DNA of 53,374 nucleotides from Proteobacteria bacterium UBA6503 (GTDB lineage Bacteria > Pseudomonadota > Alphaproteobacteria > UBA1280 > UBA6503), in contig DJLZ01000004.1 in NCBI GenBank assembly GCA_002436405.1, positions 1-53,374 on the forward strand, read 5' to 3'. Below the pieces are notes generated by a model. That model saw nothing but the letters and a program-made list of their open reading frames with translations. It was not told the origin of the DNA and did no database searches. Positions 33,174 to 42,443 of this stretch are shown piece by piece; position 1 is the stretch's first letter, and the number at the start of each line of letters is the position of its first letter. Both the position numbers and the translations under genes were made by a program.

Positions 33174-33866
33174 ATGATTAATGTAATCCGCTACGAAGAC
33201 CTAGGCATGGCGAACCACGGTTGGCTTAAAGCCCGCCATCATTTTAGTTTTGCACGCTATTACGACCCACAGCGTATGGGCTTTGGTGCCCTGCGTGTAG
33301 TGAATGACGACATCATTTTGGCAGGTGCGGGGTTTGATATGCACCCCCACGCCAATATGGAAATCATTACCTATGTACGCAAAGGCGCAATTACCCACCG
33401 TGATAGCCAAGGCAATAAAGGCCGTACCGAAGCTGGCAATGTTCAGGTGATGAGTGCTGGTACTGGTGTGTATCACTCAGAGTTTAACCTCGAGAATGAA
33501 GACACAAAGCTGTACCAGATTTGGATTGAGCCTAATAAGCAAAACATTGAGCCTGCTTGGGATGCACATGAATTCCCGAAAGGGGCAACGAACGAACTTA
33601 CATTGCTGGTATCAGGCGATGGAAAAGCCCCACTTAGCATTCAGCAAGATGCCCGCATATATGCCGGCCGACTTGAGCAAGATGCTGTATTGAGCCACAC
33701 CGTTAAACACCAAGCTTATGTGTTGGTTTCGGAAGGGGAAATTCAGCTGAATGGTAAAGCCCTAAAAGCGGGCGATGCTGCTGAGGCAACTGAAACCAAA
33801 CAACTTAAAATTATTGCAAACTCAGAAGCTGAAATCCTTGTGATTGATGTGCCTGAACTTAACTAA
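33174..33866 (+). CDS. pirin family protein (YhhW/quercetinase-like)
   Basis: 230 aa bicupin. The N-terminal cupin has the metal-binding set in FDMHPHANMEIITYV plus H and E later (GAITHRDS, YHSEFN). The C-terminal cupin is degenerate. Pirins of this type can oxidise quercetin, but the physiological role is usually unknown. AAGGAG lies 7 bases before ATG. First gene of a probable four-gene operon with yceI, a flavodoxin-type reductase and a glyoxalase, opposite a LysR regulator; this grouping points to electrophile or redox stress. Confidence 0.9.
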   Translation: MINVIRYEDLGMANHGWLKARHHFSFARYYDPQRMGFGALRVVNDDIILAGAGFDMHPHANMEIITYVRKGAITHRDSQGNKGRTEAGNVQVMSAGTGVYHSEFNLENEDTKLYQIWIEPNKQNIEPAWDAHEFPKGATNELTLLVSGDGKAPLSIQQDARIYAGRLEQDAVLSHTVKHQAYVLVSEGEIQLNGKALKAGDAAEATETKQLKIIANSEAEILVIDVPELN

Positions 33867-33894
33867 GACTTAATTTTACTAAAGGAATAGAACC

Positions 33895-34470
33895 ATGAAA
33901 AAACTATTACTATCAACCGCACTTGTTGCAGGTTTTGCAGCCCCAGCTTTTGCTGAAACCACAACCTACACCGTTGACCCTAGCCACACGAATATTTTGA
34001 TGAGTGTTTCACACCTTGGGTTTTCAACAATGGTGCTTGAAGCTCTAAAGCCAGAGGGCACAGTGAAGTTTGACCAAGAGAACCCACAAAACAGTGCAGT
34101 GAACATTACCCTTAAAGCCGCCCACATTGATGGTGACGATCAGAAGTTTAATGCGCACCTGCAATCGGCTGACTTTTTTAACGCAACCGAATACCCAGAA
34201 ATTACATTTAAAAGCAAAGAAGTAAAAGTAACAGGCGAAGGCAAAGGCCAAGTTCTGGGTGATTTTACACTGCTAGGTATCACCAAGCCCGTAACCCTAG
34301 AGGTAACCTTTAACAAAGCAGGTTTGAACCCATTTTCAAACACAGAAACTGTAGGTTTTACGGCCTCAACAAATCTTAAGCGTACCGATTACGGTATGGA
34401 CTACGGCGTACCAGCGATTGGTGATGACATTAAGGTTGATATTAACCTAGAAGCTATTAAAGCTGAGTAA
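33895..34470 (+). CDS. YceI family periplasmic lipid-binding protein
   Basis: 191 aa. Signal peptide 1-21 (KKLLLSTALVAGFAAPAFA, cleaved after AFA). The lipocalin-like YceI barrel starts with YTVDPSHTNILMSVSHLGFST and includes EITFKSKEV and FTLLGITKPVTLEV. The family binds isoprenoid lipids in the periplasm. It lies 28 bases after pirin, with its own AAGGAATAG site. Confidence 0.93.
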   Translation: MKKLLLSTALVAGFAAPAFAETTTYTVDPSHTNILMSVSHLGFSTMVLEALKPEGTVKFDQENPQNSAVNITLKAAHIDGDDQKFNAHLQSADFFNATEYPEITFKSKEVKVTGEGKGQVLGDFTLLGITKPVTLEVTFNKAGLNPFSNTETVGFTASTNLKRTDYGMDYGVPAIGDDIKVDINLEAIKAE

Positions 34471-34488
34471 TACGGAAGGATATATAAA

Positions 34489-35052
34489 ATGAAAAAGATT
34501 GCAGTTGTTTACCACAGTGGTTACGGCCATACCGAAGTACAGGCCAAGCATATTCTTAAAGGTGCTGAAGGTGTTGATGGCATTGAAGCTAAGCTTTTTA
34601 AAGCAGAAGACGTAACTGAAACACCAGAAAAACTTAACGACTATGACGGCATTATTTTTGGCTCACCAACCTACTTGGGGTCAGTGTCTGCATCGTTTAA
34701 GGCATTTATGGAGGCTTCATCAAAACTATGGGGCGAGCGCAAGTGGCTTAATAAAATTGCCGCCGGTTTTACAAACTCACACTCGCATAGTGGAGATAAA
34801 CTCAACAGTATAATGCAGCTGGCAGTTTTTGCAGCACAGCACGGCATGATTTGGGTAGGTGTATCCGACCTCAATGGCTCACCAGACGATAATATGGGCG
34901 ACCCTGAAGCGGTTAACCGCCTAGGCTCATGGTTGGGCCTTATGGCACAGTCGGACAACGCGTCACCAGAAGTAACCCCACCAAAAGGCGACCTTAAAAC
35001 AGCCGAGCTTTTGGGTAAACGCGTTGCTGAAATTACGCTACGAATGCAGTAG
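34489..35052 (+). CDS. flavodoxin-fold NAD(P)H-dependent oxidoreductase
   Basis: 187 aa. The FMN phosphate loop is YHSGYGHTEVQA (residues 8-19), and the second loop FGSPTYLGSVSASFKAFME is typical of WrbA/flavodoxin-like reductases. It would reduce quinones or other electrophiles with two electrons. It follows yceI by 18 bases, in the same probable operon. Confidence 0.88.
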   Translation: MKKIAVVYHSGYGHTEVQAKHILKGAEGVDGIEAKLFKAEDVTETPEKLNDYDGIIFGSPTYLGSVSASFKAFMEASSKLWGERKWLNKIAAGFTNSHSHSGDKLNSIMQLAVFAAQHGMIWVGVSDLNGSPDDNMGDPEAVNRLGSWLGLMAQSDNASPEVTPPKGDLKTAELLGKRVAEITLRMQ

Positions 35053-35091
35053 ACTGTTTGCGTAATTCAAAATAACAAGAGGATGCCCCAC

Positions 35092-35547
35092 ATGGAATAC
35101 CTACACACAATGGTACGTGTTAAAAACCTAGAAGAGTCGCTTGATTTTTACTGCAATAAGTTTGGCCTTGTTGAAGTAAACCGTATGGAAAATGAAGCCG
35201 GCCGCTTTACGTTGGTATTTTTGGCGGCACCGAACGATGCCGAAGACGCTAAGCAAACCAAAGCCCCACTTGTTGAGCTTACCTACAACTGGCCAGATGA
35301 AAATGGCGATGTTGAAACCTACACGGGTGGCCGCAACTTTGGGCATTTGGCCTACCGCGTAGAGAACATCTACGAGACATGCCAAAAGCTGCAAGATCAA
35401 GGCATCACCATTAACCGCCCACCGCGTGATGGCAACATGGCCTTTATTAAATCGCCTGATGGTATCTCGATTGAGCTTTTGCAAAAGGGTGACCCTTTGC
35501 CAAAGCAAGAGCCTTGGGCCTCAATGGAAAATACAGGTAGCTGGTAA
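35092..35547 (+). CDS. gloA: glyoxalase I (lactoylglutathione lyase), VOC family
   Basis: 151 aa. Two VOC repeats, with likely metal ligands H in EYLHTMVRV, E in PLVELTYNW, H in NFGHLAYRV and E in ISIELLQKG. It converts the methylglyoxal-glutathione adduct to S-lactoylglutathione. The ATG at 35092 is preferred to 35083 because AGAGG lies 9 bases before it and touches the earlier codon. The last gene before a bidirectional terminator. Confidence 0.88.
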   Translation: MEYLHTMVRVKNLEESLDFYCNKFGLVEVNRMENEAGRFTLVFLAAPNDAEDAKQTKAPLVELTYNWPDENGDVETYTGGRNFGHLAYRVENIYETCQKLQDQGITINRPPRDGNMAFIKSPDGISIELLQKGDPLPKQEPWASMENTGSW

Positions 35548-35560
35548 TCTAAATGCCGTT

Positions 35561-35592
35561 AAAAACCCCCGCACATGCGGGGGTTTTTTTGA
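35561..35592. terminator. bidirectional terminator between gloA and the LpxR-like gene
   Basis: AAAAACCCCCGC-ACAT-GCGGGGGTTTTTTT: a perfect stem with A run on one side and T run on the other. It serves both convergent genes. Confidence 0.9.
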
Positions 35593-35602
35593 GTTCTAGA
35601 CT

Positions 35603-36700
35603 TTAAAAGCGGAAACCAACAGATATGGCACCAAATAGGGTGTTGCCATCTTGGCCATCAAACTCTTTCGAGCGCCAGTTCAGCGTATATGAAAAGCGTG
35701 TATCGCCGTAAGCAAGGCTTACACCGACGTTGGCATCTGCCACCATGATTTTTTTATCAACCGAGTGGCTATCACTAAAGGTATTGCCATCCAAAAAGAT
35801 GTTACGTGCCATGGCGCGGCCTTCAACCCCACCAAAGAATGACCATGCCCATACGTTTTTAGGCACAGAAAAATACCCATTCCCCGGGATTGCCGGACGC
35901 ACACGCATTGGCGGGGCTTGCCATTTGTAGGCGGTTGGCAAAATTTCAAACGTACCGCCAGCAGCACCGTAAGTGTAAATGTTACCTAATGTTACGCCTG
36001 TATGTGGGGCAACACGAAAGGTTAGGGGGCCAATTTCAGTGCTGGCAGCTTCTGGCCAGCTGCGCTCCCATGACAAAATTAATCCAGGCTCGTTATCAAG
36101 TTGGTTATCCCAGCCCTCAGGTTCTTGGACATCAAGCGTATCGTGCACTAGGGTTTGGGTTTCTTCACCTAAGGCCATAGGGCCTACCACACCAAGGGTA
36201 ACTTCAATATCATCTTGGTGGTTGCCGCTAATACTTGTAAGACCTGCCGAGCCATAAAGGAAGGCTGCATACGGGCGGTCATTAGGCTGTAGGTTCGGGT
36301 TAGAAATATCCTTTGGGGTATACAGGTTTTGCCCGAATGAGTAATACACCGATGTGGTGTCGTTTACTTTAAAGGTTGGCAAAATATCAGCCAGAGCGTA
36401 GGCAAAGTCAGGCGGTGGGGCTGAATATTCGTAAAATGAAAAACGAATGCCGTTTGTGTAATCTTGGTCAGAGCCATCACCGTAGTTATCATTTTCAGAG
36501 GTAATGGTAAAAAACGTAGCGTCTTCTTTTTTAATTTCCTCGGGGATGCGCTCTTCTAGTGGTGGGCGCGGGGGTTTGATTTCTTCAGTTGGTTGCTCAG
36601 CTTCTTGGGCAAAGGCGGTGCTTGTCGCGAATGATGCTGCTAGAAGTACAGCTGTGAATGAAGCAGGTAATGTGAGTGCCGAGAATTTATGTGATGTCAT
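35603..36700 (-). CDS. LpxR-like outer-membrane lipid A deacylase (DUF2219)
   Basis: 365 aa from the ATG at 36700. A signal peptide (1-31, ending ATSTAFA) is followed by a proline-rich linker and a 12-strand barrel. The signature ENDNYGDGSDQDYTNGIR matches the N-terminal active-site region of LpxR, and the protein ends in F (VGFRF), the outer-membrane assembly signal. LpxR removes the 3'-acyloxyacyl chain from lipid A in a Ca-dependent way. A longer in-frame reading would run 100 residues upstream without homology and is rejected. It lies close to the O-antigen locus, fitting a role in surface lipopolysaccharide. Confidence 0.85.
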   Translation of the reverse strand: MTSHKFSALTLPASFTAVLLAASFATSTAFAQEAEQPTEEIKPPRPPLEERIPEEIKKEDATFFTITSENDNYGDGSDQDYTNGIRFSFYEYSAPPPDFAYALADILPTFKVNDTTSVYYSFGQNLYTPKDISNPNLQPNDRPYAAFLYGSAGLTSISGNHQDDIEVTLGVVGPMALGEETQTLVHDTLDVQEPEGWDNQLDNEPGLILSWERSWPEAASTEIGPLTFRVAPHTGVTLGNIYTYGAAGGTFEILPTAYKWQAPPMRVRPAIPGNGYFSVPKNVWAWSFFGGVEGRAMARNIFLDGNTFSDSHSVDKKIMVADANVGVSLAYGDTRFSYTLNWRSKEFDGQDGNTLFGAISVGFRF

Positions 36701-36774
36701 CTTTTTCTTGCTCTGTTTGGGTGGCGCTATTAAATCCGCCTTATTATGCCCAATTTTAGGCGTAAGAGGGAATA

Positions 36775-36800
36775 AAAATGCCCCCAAGCGGGGGCATTCA
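36775..36800 (-). terminator. terminator of the GNAT gene
   Basis: AATGCCCCC-AAGC-GGGGGCATT, followed on the minus strand by a T-rich stretch. Confidence 0.8.
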
Positions 36801-36809
36801 AAATTGAGG

Positions 36810-37268
36810 CTATTGCTCCAACTCTTTCGAGTAGTAGTGACCCGTTTTGGTAAAGCCACATGACTCGTAAAGTTTTTCAGCAGGGTCTGCGCCCCACTCT
36901 GTATCAAGCTCAAGTAGGTAGCAACCTTCTTCAAGGGCACGCTTTTCAGCAAAGCCAATAAGGTCGCGGCCGTAGCCTTTACCACGGTAATCTTCGTCAA
37001 CTACAACGTGTTCGATGTACATCACAAAGCCGTCGTGAAGGTTGTGGTTTGGCATAAGGCCAATAACGCCTACAACTTCGTCGTCAACTTCGCCAATAAA
37101 CATACGGTAGCCAGTGGCACGGGCTACAAATACGCGTTGGGCATAGGTTTGCATATCAAGGCCTTGAATAAGCTGACAAACGACCGGGTAGGCCTTGTGG
37201 TAGTCGCTGTCCGAACGTGCTTCGCGGATGTGCATAAGAAAATGTTTTGTTGTTGAATTGACTGGCAT
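36810..37268 (-). CDS. GNAT-family N-acetyltransferase
   Basis: 152 aa from this ATG. GNAT motif A is visible: IEHVVVDEDYRGKGYGRDLIGFAEKRA (acetyl-CoA pyrophosphate loop R-G-K-G-Y-G). The C-terminal motif B ends LYESCGFTKTGHYYSKEL. Substrate is unknown. Other in-frame starts (37235, 37295) have no better ribosome binding site, so the start is uncertain. Confidence 0.85.
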   Translation of the reverse strand: MPVNSTTKHFLMHIREARSDSDYHKAYPVVCQLIQGLDMQTYAQRVFVARATGYRMFIGEVDDEVVGVIGLMPNHNLHDGFVMYIEHVVVDEDYRGKGYGRDLIGFAEKRALEEGCYLLELDTEWGADPAEKLYESCGFTKTGHYYSKELEQ

Positions 37269-37432
37269 ACCAGTTGGCACCCAATCCAAGTTCAAAATAG
37301 CACTATTTTATTGAAAGGCAAGCGGCGAGTTTAAGGTACTGAATATAGGCGGTATTTTCCAAAGCAATACTTGGCCTCATGCGGCTTTTGATGTATACAT
37401 TTCATCTGGAAAGAAGATAAAGGGAGTAATCA

Positions 37433-38530
37433 ATGAATATTATCGTTACAGGTGGCGCAGGTTTTATCGGCTCTGCTGTTATTCGATACCTTATTCAAAA
37501 TACTGAGCACAACGTGATTAACGTTGATAAGCTTACGTATGCAGGTAACCTTGCTTCTTTGAAAGATATTGAGCGTAGCCCAAACTACGTTTTCATGCAG
37601 TCTGACATTTGCGATGCCAGCCACATGGACGAAATTTTTGAAACCGTGCAGCCTGATCTTGTGATGCACCTTGCGGCTGAATCACACGTGGATCGTTCAA
37701 TCGAAGGCTCGGCCGAGTTTATTCACACCAACATCATTGGTACCCATACCTTGCTTGAGGCTGCCCGTAAATACTGGCAAAAAAGCCAAAAAGAGGGCTT
37801 CCGATTCCATCATATTTCAACGGATGAAGTTTACGGCGACCTTGAGGCCCATGACCCAGCCTTTACTGAAACCACAGCCTATGCGCCAAGCTCACCTTAT
37901 TCAGCAAGTAAAGCCAGCTCTGACCATCTGGTCCGTGCGTGGGGCCGTACATACGGCTTGCCTATTGTGATGAGCAATTGCTCAAACAACTATGGTCATT
38001 ACCAATTCCCTGAAAAGCTAATCCCTCATATGATTTTGAATGCGCTTTCAGGTAAAAACCTACCTATTTACGGTTCAGGCCAACAAGTGCGCGACTGGCT
38101 GCACGTGGATGACCACGCCGAAGCCCTGTTCCTAATTGCGACCAAGGGCAAACTAGATGAGACCTACAACGTAGGCGGCGAAAGCGAAAAGCAAAACATT
38201 GATGTAGTGAACACCCTTTGCACCTTGCTAGAAGAACTGGCAGCTGACCGTAAGCCAGAAGGGCTTAACCAGTTTACAGACCTAATTACATACGTTACCG
38301 ACCGCCCTGGCCACGACCAGCGCTATGCGGTTGATATTACAAAAATAAAAACAGACCTTGGTTGGTCACCTAAACATACGTTTGAAAGTGGCATGCGCGA
38401 AACTGTGCAGTGGTACCTTTCAAACCAAGAGTGGTGGCAAGCCGTGCTTGATGGCTCGTACCAGCTAGAACGCATTGGTACAACAACAGGCGAGCCTGAG
38501 GCAATCCATATTAAGGAGGCTGCAGAATGA
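37433..38530 (+). CDS. rfbB: dTDP-glucose 4,6-dehydratase
   Basis: 365 aa extended SDR. NAD motif GGAGFIG (7-13), the catalytic T-D-E in ISTDEVYGDL near 128-130, and YSASK near 156. It converts dTDP-glucose to dTDP-4-keto-6-deoxyglucose, the branch point to both rhamnose (rfbC, rfbD at 49409-50830) and the 3-amino sugar (genes at 39401-43130). AAGGGAG precedes the ATG. Stop overlaps the rfbA start (ATGA), so both are coupled. Confidence 0.97.
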   Translation: MNIIVTGGAGFIGSAVIRYLIQNTEHNVINVDKLTYAGNLASLKDIERSPNYVFMQSDICDASHMDEIFETVQPDLVMHLAAESHVDRSIEGSAEFIHTNIIGTHTLLEAARKYWQKSQKEGFRFHHISTDEVYGDLEAHDPAFTETTAYAPSSPYSASKASSDHLVRAWGRTYGLPIVMSNCSNNYGHYQFPEKLIPHMILNALSGKNLPIYGSGQQVRDWLHVDDHAEALFLIATKGKLDETYNVGGESEKQNIDVVNTLCTLLEELAADRKPEGLNQFTDLITYVTDRPGHDQRYAVDITKIKTDLGWSPKHTFESGMRETVQWYLSNQEWWQAVLDGSYQLERIGTTTGEPEAIHIKEAAE

Positions 38531-39426
38531 AGGGTATTATTCTAGCAGGTGGTAGTGGCACCCGCCTTTACCCAATGACGGTAAGTGTTTCAAAACAGTT
38601 ATTGCCAATTTACGATAAACCAATGATTTATTACCCGTTAAGCACGCTGATGCTTGCGGATATTCAAGATATTCTGATTATCAGTACGCCTGAAGATCTA
38701 CCACATTTTAAAAACCTATTAGGTGATGGTAGTCAGCTGGGGATTAACCTGACTTACGCCGAACAACCAAGCCCAGACGGTTTGGCTCAAGCCTTTATCA
38801 TCGGCGAAGAGTTTATCGGCGATGATAACGTATGCCTTATTTTGGGCGACAACATCTTCCACGGCCCAGGCTTTACACAGATGTTGCAAGATGCGGCTAA
38901 TACCCCGAAAGGCGCAACCGTTTTCGGCTATAAAGTCCATGACCCTGAGCGCTTTGGCGTCGTTGAGGTGGATCATAACTTCCGTGCAATCACAATTGAA
39001 GAAAAACCAGAGTTTCCAAAGTCAAACTTGGCAGTAACAGGTCTATACTTCTACGATAATGACGTGATTGAAATCGCCAAAAATGTAAAACCTTCTGCCC
39101 GTGGTGAGCTTGAGATTACTGATGTAAACAACGCCTACCTTGAGCGTGGTGATTTGTTTGTTCAGCCGCTAGGCCGTGGCTTTGCGTGGCTTGATACAGG
39201 CACGCCACGCTCACTTGCAGATGCTGCCAAGTACGTTGAATCAGTGCAAGACCGCCAAGAGCTTATGGTCTCGTGCATCGAAGAAATTGCATGGCGCAAA
39301 GGTTGGATTGACGATATGACCGTGTTCCGTCACGGTAAGGCCCTAGAAAAGAACGAATATGGCCAGTATTTGATGAACTTGGTAAAGGATACACGTAACC
39401 ATGCCCTCAGCCAAAAAGTCAGCTAA
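38527..39426 (+). CDS. rfbA: glucose-1-phosphate thymidylyltransferase
   Basis: 299 aa. Nucleotidyltransferase motif LAGGSGTRLYPMT (7-19) with the following lysine (KQLLPIYDKPMI), and the metal/phosphate-binding LILGDNIFHG and FAWLDTGT. It makes dTDP-glucose from dTTP and glucose-1-phosphate, the first step of the pathway. It overlaps both rfbB (4 bases) and the isomerase gene (26 bases). Confidence 0.97.
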   Translation: MKGIILAGGSGTRLYPMTVSVSKQLLPIYDKPMIYYPLSTLMLADIQDILIISTPEDLPHFKNLLGDGSQLGINLTYAEQPSPDGLAQAFIIGEEFIGDDNVCLILGDNIFHGPGFTQMLQDAANTPKGATVFGYKVHDPERFGVVEVDHNFRAITIEEKPEFPKSNLAVTGLYFYDNDVIEIAKNVKPSARGELEITDVNNAYLERGDLFVQPLGRGFAWLDTGTPRSLADAAKYVESVQDRQELMVSCIEEIAWRKGWIDDMTVFRHGKALEKNEYGQYLMNLVKDTRNHALSQKVS

Positions 39427-39823
39427 CAGTCTTATTAAGCTTGTACAGGTTCCCAGCTGGAATGATCCACGTGGGAACTTGTTCGTTTTTGAAAAAGACC
39501 TACCACCGTTTGAAATTAAGCGTGTGTATTACCTGACCAATACTGTTGAAAACTTCTCGCGTGGGTTCCACGCGCACCGCGACTTGCAGCAAATTGCTGT
39601 AGCGGTGAACGGCCGTTGTCGCATGGTGCTTGATGATGGCACCAAACGAGAAGACGTTTGGCTGGATAGCCCAAGTAAGGCGATTTATATCGACTCTATG
39701 ATGTGGCGTGAAATGCACGACTTTAGCGCCGATTGCGTTTTGCTTGTACTTGCCAGCGCCGAATACGACGAAAGCGATTACATTCGTAATTACGACGACT
39801 TTATTGCCGCAGCAAAAGGGTAG
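39401..39823 (+). CDS. fdtA: dTDP-4-keto-6-deoxyglucose 3,4-ketoisomerase (FdtA/QdtA-like)
   Basis: 140 aa cupin of the WxcM-like family. The paired histidines H57 and H59 in GFHAHRDLQQ and the FEIKRVYYLTNT opening are the family's hallmarks. It moves the keto group from C4 to C3, giving a dTDP-3-keto-6-deoxyhexose. FdtA (galacto product) and QdtA (gluco product) cannot be told apart by eye. It overlaps rfbA by 26 bases and is followed by the aminotransferase after 7 bases, so the branch is built as one operon. Confidence 0.9.
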   Translation: MPSAKKSANSLIKLVQVPSWNDPRGNLFVFEKDLPPFEIKRVYYLTNTVENFSRGFHAHRDLQQIAVAVNGRCRMVLDDGTKREDVWLDSPSKAIYIDSMMWREMHDFSADCVLLVLASAEYDESDYIRNYDDFIAAAKG

Positions 39824-39830
39824 GTCATTC

Positions 39831-40931
39831 ATGCACGTCCCATTCCTTGATCTTAAAGCCATTAATGCCCCATACATGGCTGCTTTTGAAAAAGCAGCCG
39901 CTGAGGTTATTCAAAGCGGTTGGTATATCCAAGGTACAAAACTGAAAGAATTTGAAACCGCCTTTGCTGCATACTGCGGCGTAAAGCACTGCATTGGCGT
40001 AGGCAACGGCCTTGAGGCTTTGGCGCTTGTGCTGCAGGCTTGGGTCGAAACAGGTAAACTTACCGAAGGGGATGAGGTTCTTGTTCCAGCTAATACCTAC
40101 ATCGCCTCTATTTTGGCAATTACCAAGGCAGGTTTAAAAGCTATTTTGGTTGAGCCTGATGCCCAGTCATTCAACCTATGCCCAAAAGCAGCTGAAGCTG
40201 CGATAACACCCAAAACAAAGGCAATGATGCCGGTGCATCTGTATGGCCAACTGGCCGACATGACTGCACTAAAGGCACTTACTGATAAGCATAACCTACT
40301 TGTGCTTGAAGATGCTGCACAAGCCCATGGTGCTTCACGTGGTGGTATTAAAGCAGGGGCGTTTGGTGATGCTGCTGGGTTTAGTTTTTACCCGGGTAAG
40401 AACTTAGGCGCCTTGGGTGATGGCGGTGCAATTACCACCAATGATGATGCATTAGCAAAAGCCCTTTATGCGCTACGCAACTATGGCTCTGAGCAAAAGT
40501 ATTACAATGTGTACAAGGGCACAAACTCACGCCTTGATGAAATTCAGGCCGCCTTTTTAAATATTAAACTTGAAGGGCTAGACGCTCAAACAGCCCGCCG
40601 TATTGAAATTGCAAAAGCTTATGATGCAGGTATTCAAAATGATGCCATTCAAAAGCCTATGTGGGCAGGCGAGGGTGACCATGTATTCCATTTGTATGTG
40701 GTGCGTACGGCGAACCGTGAAGCCCTGCAAAACCACCTGAAGGCACAAGATATCGAAACACTCATCCACTACCCTGTGGTACCGCATAAGCAAAAGGCCT
40801 ACCCCGAGTATGCTCACCTAAGCTTACCTGTGACTGAAAGCATTCACGAGCAAGTGCTCAGCCTACCAATGGGCCCACATTTAAGTGATGCACAAGTGCA
40901 GGCCGTTATTAAAGCCTGCAATGCTTACTAA
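39831..40931 (+). CDS. fdtB: dTDP-3-keto-6-deoxyhexose aminotransferase (FdtB/QdtB-like, DegT family)
   Basis: 366 aa sugar aminotransferase. PLP lysine in FSFYPGKNLGALGDGG near residue 190, the aspartate in VLEDAAQAHGA near 160, and substrate loop NYGSEQKYYN. It converts the 3-keto sugar to a 3-amino-3,6-dideoxyhexose using glutamate. The ATG at 39831 follows the isomerase stop; a longer frame overlaps that gene. The end overlaps the convergent flippase gene by 4 bases. Confidence 0.93.
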   Translation: MHVPFLDLKAINAPYMAAFEKAAAEVIQSGWYIQGTKLKEFETAFAAYCGVKHCIGVGNGLEALALVLQAWVETGKLTEGDEVLVPANTYIASILAITKAGLKAILVEPDAQSFNLCPKAAEAAITPKTKAMMPVHLYGQLADMTALKALTDKHNLLVLEDAAQAHGASRGGIKAGAFGDAAGFSFYPGKNLGALGDGGAITTNDDALAKALYALRNYGSEQKYYNVYKGTNSRLDEIQAAFLNIKLEGLDAQTARRIEIAKAYDAGIQNDAIQKPMWAGEGDHVFHLYVVRTANREALQNHLKAQDIETLIHYPVVPHKQKAYPEYAHLSLPVTESIHEQVLSLPMGPHLSDAQVQAVIKACNAY

Positions 40932-42325
40932 GCTTTTTTAGGTTTCTCTAGGCCAAGGCCTGCGTATTTATATGCCCCATAAGCTGAAATGACAGTTGCA
41001 ATGCCACTGCTAATTACGGCCGCCCAAGCGGCACCTTCAATCTCATAACGCTGAATAAGTGGGAACATAAGCCCTACATAAGTGATGAACATCACGCTGC
41101 GGCCATACACAATATAGCGCACTTGGCCTGAGGTCATAATAAGTGGGTAAAGCGTAAAGGTGGTTGACCACATAACAATGTTCAGCACCAAAATCAGCAT
41201 AGTGCCATAGGCGTGTGTATAGTCAGCGCCTGCAACAATTGTAATAAGTGGCTTACCAATAAACACCAGAACAATCAAAGCAACTAAGGCAGCACCTCCC
41301 ATAGCGCCCCCTAGTTTGAACACCATGCGGCGTGTGGCGGCATAGTCTTTTGTTGAGTTAAGCCAAGCCATATCAGTAAACACAGCCGGTAGCATGAGCT
41401 TGTTGACGGGCGATGCTACTGCAGTACTAATTTTTTCCGCAATACGGTAAAAACCTGCGCCAACGGGTCCCATCAGTGCACCCAAGAAAAGGGTCCCAAG
41501 TTGTTGGGTGCCCATGCCTAGGCAGCTGTCGGTGTAAAGGCCAAAGGCAAACTTCCAGGCACCTTGTTGAGGTGAAAATAGCTTGCCCTTTTGCCAAGGC
41601 TTCACAACTTTTTCTTTAGCTTCAGCATCTAGTTTTTTAATGTCTTCCTGCATGTAATACGCGGCAACAGTCAGGCGAAGCAAACAGCTGAACCCACTGC
41701 TAATAAACATAATTAGAATAAAAGCGTTAAGCCCGTAGCCGTTCATAAAAAGGTAAATAACCAATAGAAGTTTCAATGCTTTAGGTGCAACGTTTAATGT
41801 TGAAATTGCATTGAATCTATCAGTTAAACGCAGCGTCCCATCAGCAATACCGCTAATAGAAGTAAAGACCAATAGCACCCCCATCCACGGCAAAAGGTGG
41901 GTCACTTCATCAGGTAGGTTAAAGAACTTCACAACCAAGAAATCAAAATTCATTAGGAGGCATGCCCCCACAATTGAGGCTAAAACCTCAAGCCCTAAAG
42001 CAAAGCCAACAATGTGGCGATAAGCATGAGAGTTACCTTCTTTAATGGCATCTGCCCCGTAGCGTAAAACCAACTGCCACGAGCTAAAGGTTACAAACTG
42101 GGTCAATATGGCAAGGGTGGTTGTAATAATAGCCAGAGCCCCAAAGTCTTCAACGCCAAGGGCTCGGGCCGTAAGTGCCATCGTGAGCAGGCCTAAAATA
42201 CTTTTACCGCCTTCACCCCATAAAAGCTTTTTTGCATTACGAAAAGGGCGCTTCCACGCATCTTTTGCTGTAAAGTCAAAGGTCTTGATGTCGTCAGTTG
42301 TTTTAGGCTTAGTTGTTTTGGCCAT
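40928..42325 (-). CDS. wzx: O-antigen / polysaccharide flippase (Wzx-like)
   Basis: 465 aa with about twelve to fourteen hydrophobic segments. Starts with a hydrophilic N-terminal 30 residues, then LLTMALTARALGVEDFGALAII, the usual opening of MOP-superfamily Wzx proteins. It would flip undecaprenyl-linked repeat units to the periplasm. It is the only gene of the left half of the locus on the minus strand. Confidence 0.88.
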   Translation of the reverse strand: MAKTTKPKTTDDIKTFDFTAKDAWKRPFRNAKKLLWGEGGKSILGLLTMALTARALGVEDFGALAIITTTLAILTQFVTFSSWQLVLRYGADAIKEGNSHAYRHIVGFALGLEVLASIVGACLLMNFDFLVVKFFNLPDEVTHLLPWMGVLLVFTSISGIADGTLRLTDRFNAISTLNVAPKALKLLLVIYLFMNGYGLNAFILIMFISSGFSCLLRLTVAAYYMQEDIKKLDAEAKEKVVKPWQKGKLFSPQQGAWKFAFGLYTDSCLGMGTQQLGTLFLGALMGPVGAGFYRIAEKISTAVASPVNKLMLPAVFTDMAWLNSTKDYAATRRMVFKLGGAMGGAALVALIVLVFIGKPLITIVAGADYTHAYGTMLILVLNIVMWSTTFTLYPLIMTSGQVRYIVYGRSVMFITYVGLMFPLIQRYEIEGAAWAAVISSGIATVISAYGAYKYAGLGLEKPKKA

Positions 42326-42443
42326 GGGCGCATCCTTTTTGTAGGTGCTGTATTCTAAAAAGGGAAGGTGCTAAAGTCAAACAAACCTTGATGAAACCCC
42401 ACAAATGTGGGATATTTTGGCCTTATATTTAAGGGGTTATAAC

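Noticed and set aside
36701..37000. 100-residue N-terminal extension of the LpxR-like protein
   Set aside because: It would bury the signal peptide and runs through the terminator of the neighbouring GNAT gene.
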